DNA of 45,050 nucleotides, from assembly GCA_017503075.1 (NCBI GenBank), contig JAFVTU010000023.1, positions 1-45,050 of the forward strand, written 5' to 3'. A program made the translations under genes and the position numbers. This DNA is from Paludibacteraceae bacterium (GTDB taxonomy: Bacteria > Bacteroidota > Bacteroidia > Bacteroidales > Paludibacteraceae). Positions 41,229-45,050 of the stretch are shown here, piece by piece. The notes beneath the pieces are model-generated. The model was not told the DNA's origin. It saw only the letters and a program-made list of their open reading frames with translations, and did not search any database. The stretch's first letter is position 1. Each line of letters begins with the position of its first letter.

Positions 41229-41908
41229 CCTACTCCTAAATCTGTATTGTTAATTAATATCTCTATTTTCTTTGATTGTTTCAATGTCGGATACACTTCC
41301 TCTACAAACCATTTCGCCAAGTCATTATCCCGCTTGACTGAGGTACTATTCTCGCAGAAAATATTCACGCTCGCATATTCAAAGTACTGCTCCGCCAATG
41401 CGATGTCCCTCAATATCCGTTCTTTGGTATCGCCTTTCGTGCAACATAGCAAACACACACCATGAAAGTATTTTGCCATGTCCGTAGGCGTAACATCTTC
41501 ACTTATTCCCTTTTTCCATTTCCTGCGTAAGTTAGCATCAAAACTCTCCACCCCACAGCGAAACTTCACCTCTACCCCATCAAATTGCTCTGCAAACTTC
41601 GCCAACTTGTGGCGATACATATAGTGCGCTTCAAACCAGAGCGTATGAATATTCTTCTCTTTCACCACTTCCTTAATCATTCCCAACGTCCGCTCATCCA
41701 ACTCCATTGCCGAGCCTGAGTTGATCACATCCAACACCCCATACACACCCTGCACTTGTGACAACACCTCTCTATTGACTGCAAAGGGATCATCACTCAC
41801 ATCCTCATGATAGTCGCAGAAAGTACATTTATTCCACTTACACCCCGTCCCTTGCAACAGCACAAACTCCCGAGGTAACACAGTATCTATCAACGCGTAT
41901 CTTTCCAT
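41225..41908 (-). CDS. Radical SAM protein, possible queuosine salvage enzyme
   Basis: 227 residues. GTGCKWNKCTFCDYH holds three cysteines spaced C-x4-C-x2-C, a widened form of the radical SAM cluster motif C-x3-C-x2-C. INSGSAMELDE and FRCGVESFDANLRRKWKKGI, CLLCCTKGDTKERI belong to a partial TIM barrel that binds SAM. It is short for the superfamily and has no extra domain. The upstream partner gene is a queuosine precursor transporter 53 bases away, with palindromic elements in between. That context suggests a part in queuosine salvage, comparable to the radical SAM queuosine lyase QueL of clostridia. Identity with QueL is not established. Confidence 0.75.
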   Translation of the reverse strand: MERYALIDTVLPREFVLLQGTGCKWNKCTFCDYHEDVSDDPFAVNREVLSQVQGVYGVLDVINSGSAMELDERTLGMIKEVVKEKNIHTLWFEAHYMYRHKLAKFAEQFDGVEVKFRCGVESFDANLRRKWKKGISEDVTPTDMAKYFHGVCLLCCTKGDTKERILRDIALAEQYFEYASVNIFCENSTSVKRDNDLAKWFVEEVYPTLKQSKKIEILINNTDLGVG

Positions 41909-41917
41909 AACCTATCT

Positions 41918-41955
41918 CCTATAGCGGCTCTGCCGCGTCCAATAGCGAAGCGTCC
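41918..41955. repeat. Two GGAC-hairpin elements between radical SAM and transporter genes
   Basis: Minus strand: 41918-41940 is GGAC, GCGGC-AGA-GCCGC, TATAGG; 41939-41955 is GGAC, GC-TTC-GC, TATTGG, the shortest stem seen in the family. Confidence 0.7.
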
Positions 41956-41961
41956 TATATC

Positions 41962-42708
41962 CTATAACCTTTTCCGTATCGCAGAAATCACCGCATACGC
42001 CATCGGTGTACCGAACACTGCCTCTATCAACAACTTCGACACATACTGGAATGCTATCATCAACATTAAATCGCGTGCAGAGACGGTTCCCGCAAAAGCA
42101 ATCAGCACAAATGGTAGAGAGTCAAACACATACGCCACTGCTGAACTTCCTATAGTACGCACCCACAAGCGTTTGCCTGCCGTCCATTTCTTAATCTTCT
42201 CCATTAGCCATGCATTGGACAGTTCGCCTAAGAGGAAACCCGTCAATGATGCTAACACGATACGAGGGACATAACTAAACATCGTATTATACGCTTGTGC
42301 TGTAGTATCCAGATAATCAGGCGATGGCAGCCATACACCAATCTGCGTGCAGATTACTACAACGAGATTGCATAGAAATGTGGTAAAAATCACTTTGCGA
42401 GCGGTCTTGTATCCCCAAATCTCGGTCAGCACATCGCCCAACATATATGCAAAGGGAAATGTAATAGTACCCGCATCAAAATAAAACAGATTCCAAAGAC
42501 CAATTACTTTCACTGCCATGATATTAGACACCACATACAGCGTCACAAACAATGCAGTTACCACAATAAAGGAAGTATTCTTGCCTCTTGCCTCTAAACT
42601 GTAGCTCGCTTGCGAGCGTTCTGTAGGCGCATTTGCGCCGTCCTCTAAACGGTTGGCATCCGCCAACACGCGGTTTTTGAAAGGGTTTTCCGCTACCTTT
42701 TTTTCCAT
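41962..42708 (-). CDS. Queuosine precursor transporter (YhhQ/VUT family)
   Basis: 248 residues. From residue 44 (SFIVVTALFVTLYVVSNIMA) onward there are about six membrane helices. FYFDAGTITFPFAYMLGDVLTEIWGYK is split across positions 74-100 and is the family signature. LSNAWLMEKIKKW and DSLPFVLIAF also belong. YhhQ proteins import queuine or its precursors preQ0/preQ1. Unusually, residues 20-39 (RLEDGANAPTERSQASYSLE) are encoded by two palindromic repeat elements lying in frame in the cytoplasmic N-terminal tail. No alternative start between the repeat and the first helix is available. It is first gene of a likely operon with the radical SAM gene and holA. Confidence 0.9.
   Translation of the reverse strand: MEKKVAENPFKNRVLADANRLEDGANAPTERSQASYSLEARGKNTSFIVVTALFVTLYVVSNIMAVKVIGLWNLFYFDAGTITFPFAYMLGDVLTEIWGYKTARKVIFTTFLCNLVVVICTQIGVWLPSPDYLDTTAQAYNTMFSYVPRIVLASLTGFLLGELSNAWLMEKIKKWTAGKRLWVRTIGSSAVAYVFDSLPFVLIAFAGTVSARDLMLMIAFQYVSKLLIEAVFGTPMAYAVISAIRKRL
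42591..42650. repeat. Two GGAC-hairpin-TACAG elements inside a CDS
   Basis: Minus strand: GGAC, GGCGC-AAAT-GCGCC, TACAG (42621-42643), then GAAC, GCTCGC-AA-GCGAGC, TACAG (42599-42621), flanked by TTTAGAG on both sides exactly as in the intergenic copies. They are read through in frame by the transporter gene. Confidence 0.88.
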
Positions 42709-42737
42709 ATATTCTGTCTGATACTAATAATTTTGCA

Positions 42738-42769
42738 CAAAGGTACTACATTTTTCCAACATATGCAAA
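42738..42769 (-). promoter_or_regulatory. Promoter of the queuosine transporter operon
   Basis: On the minus strand TTTG (42766-42769) is 20 bases from TACCTTTG (42738-42745), with the TTTGCATATGT extension. Confidence 0.85.
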
Positions 42770-42801
42770 TTTAGCATTTCATTTAATCATAAAATCCTCA
42801 A

Positions 42802-43056
42802 TCATTCAATCTTCTTTAGATATTTTTGTGCAAAGGAGCAAACGGGAATTATCGTATAATTATTTTCGTTCGCCCATTTTACCGCATGTCCCATTAGCAG
42901 CGTCCCTATCCCTCGCCCACTCTCGTAGGCATACGTATGCAAGATAGTCATTTTATTGCCTACTAACGTAAACTCTATCTTACCCAGCAACTTGCCTTCT
43001 TCCGTAGCAAGAATCTCTTTATCTGTAACAGTCATTTTAATCATAGCAATAATCAT
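42802..43056 (-). CDS. Small GNAT-fold acetyltransferase (YjdJ type)
   Basis: 84 residues. GKIEFTLVGNKMTILHTYAY, then ESGRGIGTLLMGHAVKWA (acetyl-CoA loop variant of R/Q-x-x-G-x-G/A) and TIIPVCSFAQKYLKK match the single-domain ~90-residue GNAT subfamily. The conserved cysteine in PVCSFA is present. The substrate is unknown. Three Met codons near the start make the exact N-terminus uncertain. Confidence 0.8.
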   Translation of the reverse strand: MIIAMIKMTVTDKEILATEEGKLLGKIEFTLVGNKMTILHTYAYESGRGIGTLLMGHAVKWANENNYTIIPVCSFAQKYLKKIE

Positions 43057-43118
43057 TTAGTATTTCTACCTACCACCCCACAAAAACCACGCCATCTTAA
43101 ACCTTTTTGCTCTTTTCA

Positions 43119-43150
43119 TTTGTTTTTTTGAAAAAATTCCCGTATCTTTG
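43119..43150 (+). promoter_or_regulatory. Promoter of the gene at 43331
   Basis: TTTG (43119-43122), 20 bases, TATCTTTG (43143-43150). The leader is about 170 bases. Confidence 0.82.
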
Positions 43151-43157
43151 CACTCGA

Positions 43158-43301
43158 TTTGCTACTAACTACTACGAATTTACTACTAACTTCTACTATT
43201 TCCACCCATCATTTCGCCATTTCAAAGCTTCAATTAGCATCTTGCACACTATCAATAGTAGGTGATTAGTAGGTTATTAGTAGGTGATTAGTAGGTTAGT
43301 C
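43158..43301. repeat. ACTACTAAC and GTAGGTGATTA arrays in a leader
   Basis: An 11-base array (GTAGGTGATTA, GTAGGTTATTA; 43257-43301) follows a run containing TACTAACTACTAC and TACTACTAAC (43158-43195). The two are largely complementary, so the leader RNA could fold into a long stem. Confidence 0.7.
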
Positions 43302-43330
43302 AGCCAAGATTATTAAAACATCAACTAAAT

Positions 43331-43846
43331 ATGGCAGAGATAAAATTAGAACACCCAGTCCGTGAAGTACACGGAGCTTTTACAAAGAAAGGTATCATCA
43401 ACCGTCAAAAAAAGTACCGTGATGATAACGGTCGCGTTATTCACGAAGGCAGACAGGAGGGCTATGCTGTCCGTAATCCCCGTGACTACAAGAAGAAACC
43501 GCCACAAGGCGCAGAATTGGAGCATATCAACCTCTTCCGCCAAGCGTGTCTCATTACCAAGGAAATCCTTGATGCCGAAAAACCAGAGGAGACACCTATC
43601 GTCGCTATTTTTCCTCCACGACCAAAATATCTTACGAAAGAGGAAGCACTATCATTACTTGCAGACTACCGCAGACGGTATAAAGCTCAACTTCCAAACA
43701 CACGCGGTACACGTCCCGACCCACAGGCTCCAATTGACAAGACCACCCACACCCCGAAGCGTTATTTCCGCCTCGACAATTTCATCCGCTCCATGGTCTA
43801 TCAATCCCTCAAAGCCGATCAATCCACCCAACAACCGGCAGATTAG
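43331..43846 (+). CDS. Unknown basic protein, 171 residues
   Basis: Opens KLEHPVREVHGAFTKKGIINR and has GRVIHEGRQEGYAVRNPRDYKKKP then AELEHINLFRQA. The chain is soluble and rich in Lys, Arg and Pro. I do not recognise a named family, though the first ~80 residues look conserved-domain-like. It has its own promoter and a repeat-rich leader, and is followed by a promoter for the next small gene. Confidence 0.75.
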   Translation: MAEIKLEHPVREVHGAFTKKGIINRQKKYRDDNGRVIHEGRQEGYAVRNPRDYKKKPPQGAELEHINLFRQACLITKEILDAEKPEETPIVAIFPPRPKYLTKEEALSLLADYRRRYKAQLPNTRGTRPDPQAPIDKTTHTPKRYFRLDNFIRSMVYQSLKADQSTQQPAD

Positions 43847-43876
43847 TGCCAAATTTTGCACAAAATGCAAAATATA

Positions 43877-43908
43877 TTTGCATATATCAGAATTTACTTG
43901 TAATTTTG
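43877..43908 (+). promoter_or_regulatory. Promoter with overlapping inverted repeat
   Basis: TTTG (43877-43880), 20 bases, TAATTTTG (43901-43908). ATGCAAA-ATATA-TTTGCAT (43865-43883) is a 7-bp inverted repeat covering the -33 box, a possible operator. Confidence 0.85.
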
Positions 43909-43962
43909 CAGCGTCAAGTAAAATAGGGGTATTATACACCCGCAAATACGGAGAACAAAACT

Positions 43963-44121
43963 ATGGCACGACCAATTAAAGAAACACCAACATTATACGG
44001 TGAAGACGCACGTCGTTTTGCTATCAGTTACAAAAGGAACAATAACTACCCGTCCTCTCTCCAAGACGCTAAACCGGAGAAAGTAACATATAAAATAACA
44101 ACATTACCGCCTATGGCATAA
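43963..44121 (+). CDS. Small protein, 52 residues, MARPIKETP type
   Basis: ATG frame with its own promoter about 55 bases upstream. It begins MARPIKETPTLYGEDARRF and ends TTLPPMA. The opening resembles small Bacteroidales proteins of the form MARxIxxTPxLxGxDAxRF, of unknown function, that often sit near toxin-like genes. No partner is evident here. Confidence 0.65.
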   Translation: MARPIKETPTLYGEDARRFAISYKRNNNYPSSLQDAKPEKVTYKITTLPPMA

Positions 44122-44219
44122 AGACGAATTTTACTGACATACATCATTAAGCATTTGCTTTATTAGGATATTATCACTCTTCCACAAACAGTAATAGACT
44201 TCCGAAATATCGCGAATGT

Positions 44220-44370
44220 TCACGCTGTAAAGTGTGGACTTTCTGCATATATTGGAGTCTATGGGAGTGGAAGCCCGATAATACCAATATTAACAAGCGA
44301 GAGTCCATACTTTTTTTGTGGTATGGGAAGAGCGCAGAAACCAAGCCCGGCAAAGGTGCAAGAGCCGGAA
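44220..44370 (+). ncRNA. Candidate structured RNA or leader before a lipoprotein gene
   Basis: A long interrupted stem: GGACTTTC (44236-44243) with GAGAGTCC (44299-44306), inside it ATATTGG (44249-44255) with CCAATAT (44284-44290), and inside that GGG/CCC. Two more hairpins follow: CCATAC/GTATGG (44305-44326, sharing two bases with the first stem) and CCGGC/GGCCG-type CCGGC with GCCGG (44347-44368). No known riboswitch is recognised. The lipoprotein gene starts 20 bases later. Confidence 0.5.
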
Positions 44371-44387
44371 CTAAATACTCATTAATT

Positions 44388-45050
44388 ATGGCACAGAAAA
44401 TTCTTTCTGCACTTGGCATCGGAATGATTGCCGTGCTATTTCTCGTCTCCTGCGAGGACGAACCAAGTTCAAGCAGCAAGTTAACCTTCAAAGGTGTGAA
44501 TCTAAACAACGCAAAGGCTCTTGCGTTGGTACAAGAGGGTAACGGAGGATCCAAAGCTCCGCGTAAAATGCCGGCAGATGAAGGCGAAAAACCGCAAACC
44601 AAATTCCTCTACACCGTAGATGAAGAGGGAAACATGAATGCGGCGATTTTCTATTTCAACGAAGTGGACTCTACCACCAACACCAAGGCGCTACGTCTGA
44701 GTATCGAAAATATCTTTGCGGTTGGCGATGATTATCTCTGGCTGTACGGCTGTCAGTACGACTGCGACGACTTGGATTTATTGCCCGAAAAAGCCCGCAA
44801 GTACGTACAAGAGCAGATTGATGCCAGCCGTAACCGCCCCGGGCATTTCAATTATCTGATCCGCAAAACGGACGGCGCGCTATTTGATTTAACAAACTTA
44901 ACTGTACTGCCGATTGATTGGGACGGCTCTATAAAAAATAGCGTTAAGACCAGCAATGACCTCAAGCAATATGGCATGGTGGCGCAAGTAGGAAAAGAAC
45001 TCTACTGGGCGGAAGGTAATTATCAAGGTGGTTTACGCAAATTGGTGGAC
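44388..45050 (+). CDS. Lipoprotein of unknown function (3' end outside the window)
   Basis: 221 codons are present with no stop. MAQKILSALGIGMIAVLFLV then SC gives a lipobox with Cys22, followed by acidic EDEPSSSS. The mature part has a short basic patch (KAPRKMP) and beta-rich segments (LYTVDEEGNMNAAIFYF, DDYLWLYGCQYDCDDLD). No family is recognised. Its codons look more G+C-rich than those of neighbours, and its leader is highly structured, which may mean a different origin. Confidence 0.75.
   Translation, partial: MAQKILSALGIGMIAVLFLVSCEDEPSSSSKLTFKGVNLNNAKALALVQEGNGGSKAPRKMPADEGEKPQTKFLYTVDEEGNMNAAIFYFNEVDSTTNTKALRLSIENIFAVGDDYLWLYGCQYDCDDLDLLPEKARKYVQEQIDASRNRPGHFNYLIRKTDGALFDLTNLTVLPIDWDGSIKNSVKTSNDLKQYGMVAQVGKELYWAEGNYQGGLRKLVD

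Noticed and set aside
1-45050. Insertion sequence or prophage
   Set aside because: No transposase, integrase, capsid or portal gene was found; the ORF6N and ArdC-like genes stand alone.

Overview
The window is chromosomal DNA of a member of the Bacteroidales (Bacteroidota). Three things point there. Nearly every promoter found has the Bacteroidota form TTTG (or TTG), about 20 bases, then TAnnTTTG. The proteins belong to lineage-typical families (DUF4296 lipoprotein, DUF4924, PCMD-domain protein, sigma-54 response regulator, secreted beta-domain proteins). There is a SAM-II-type aptamer in front of metK. No species can be named from the sequence alone.

Layout. 1-2362: a short ArdC-like protein with a 39-codon companion, then a secreted multidomain protein. 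2395-5064 (minus): recF and an NtrC-type regulator without a DNA-binding domain, separated by a 360-base low-complexity array. 5454-11426: a small C-terminally anchored surface protein, an ORF6N phage-type protein and a 1497-residue secreted protein. 11582-19231: ddh, rplS, tRNA-Gln(CTG) followed by a repeat cassette region, a 742-residue secreted protein, tyrS, a PCMD protein and tRNA-Gln(TTG). 19406-22266: rplY-pth-S4 protein-DUF4924-nth, all plus strand. 22331-29410: tamB, a ComM/YifB ATPase and an alkaline phosphatase lipoprotein. 29526-39722 (minus): pnp, ribF, a membrane acyltransferase, the translation cluster rplM-rpsI-rpsB-tsf, and metK-lspA-DUF4296 behind the SAM-II aptamer and a terminator. 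40191-43056 (minus): queuosine precursor transporter, radical SAM protein and holA as a likely operon, and a small GNAT protein. 43331-45050: two small unknown proteins, a strongly structured RNA-like region and a truncated lipoprotein gene.

The most unusual feature is the intergenic DNA. It holds tandem arrays, many with a 7-8 or 10-11 base unit, and short palindromes whose stems differ from copy to copy but stay perfectly paired inside constant flanks. The best-defined family is GGAC, a variable hairpin, then TAYWG or TATTGG, with about a dozen copies. A second family has TTCGAGG...CCTCGAA arms. A third is a nested hairpin linked to duplicated tRNA-Gln 3' ends. Two copies lie in frame inside genes: the N-terminus of the queuosine transporter and the C-terminus of the DUF4296 lipoprotein. 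This recalls the Rickettsia palindromic elements and is the best candidate here for an undescribed system.

All calls come from reading the sequence. No database search or folding program was run.
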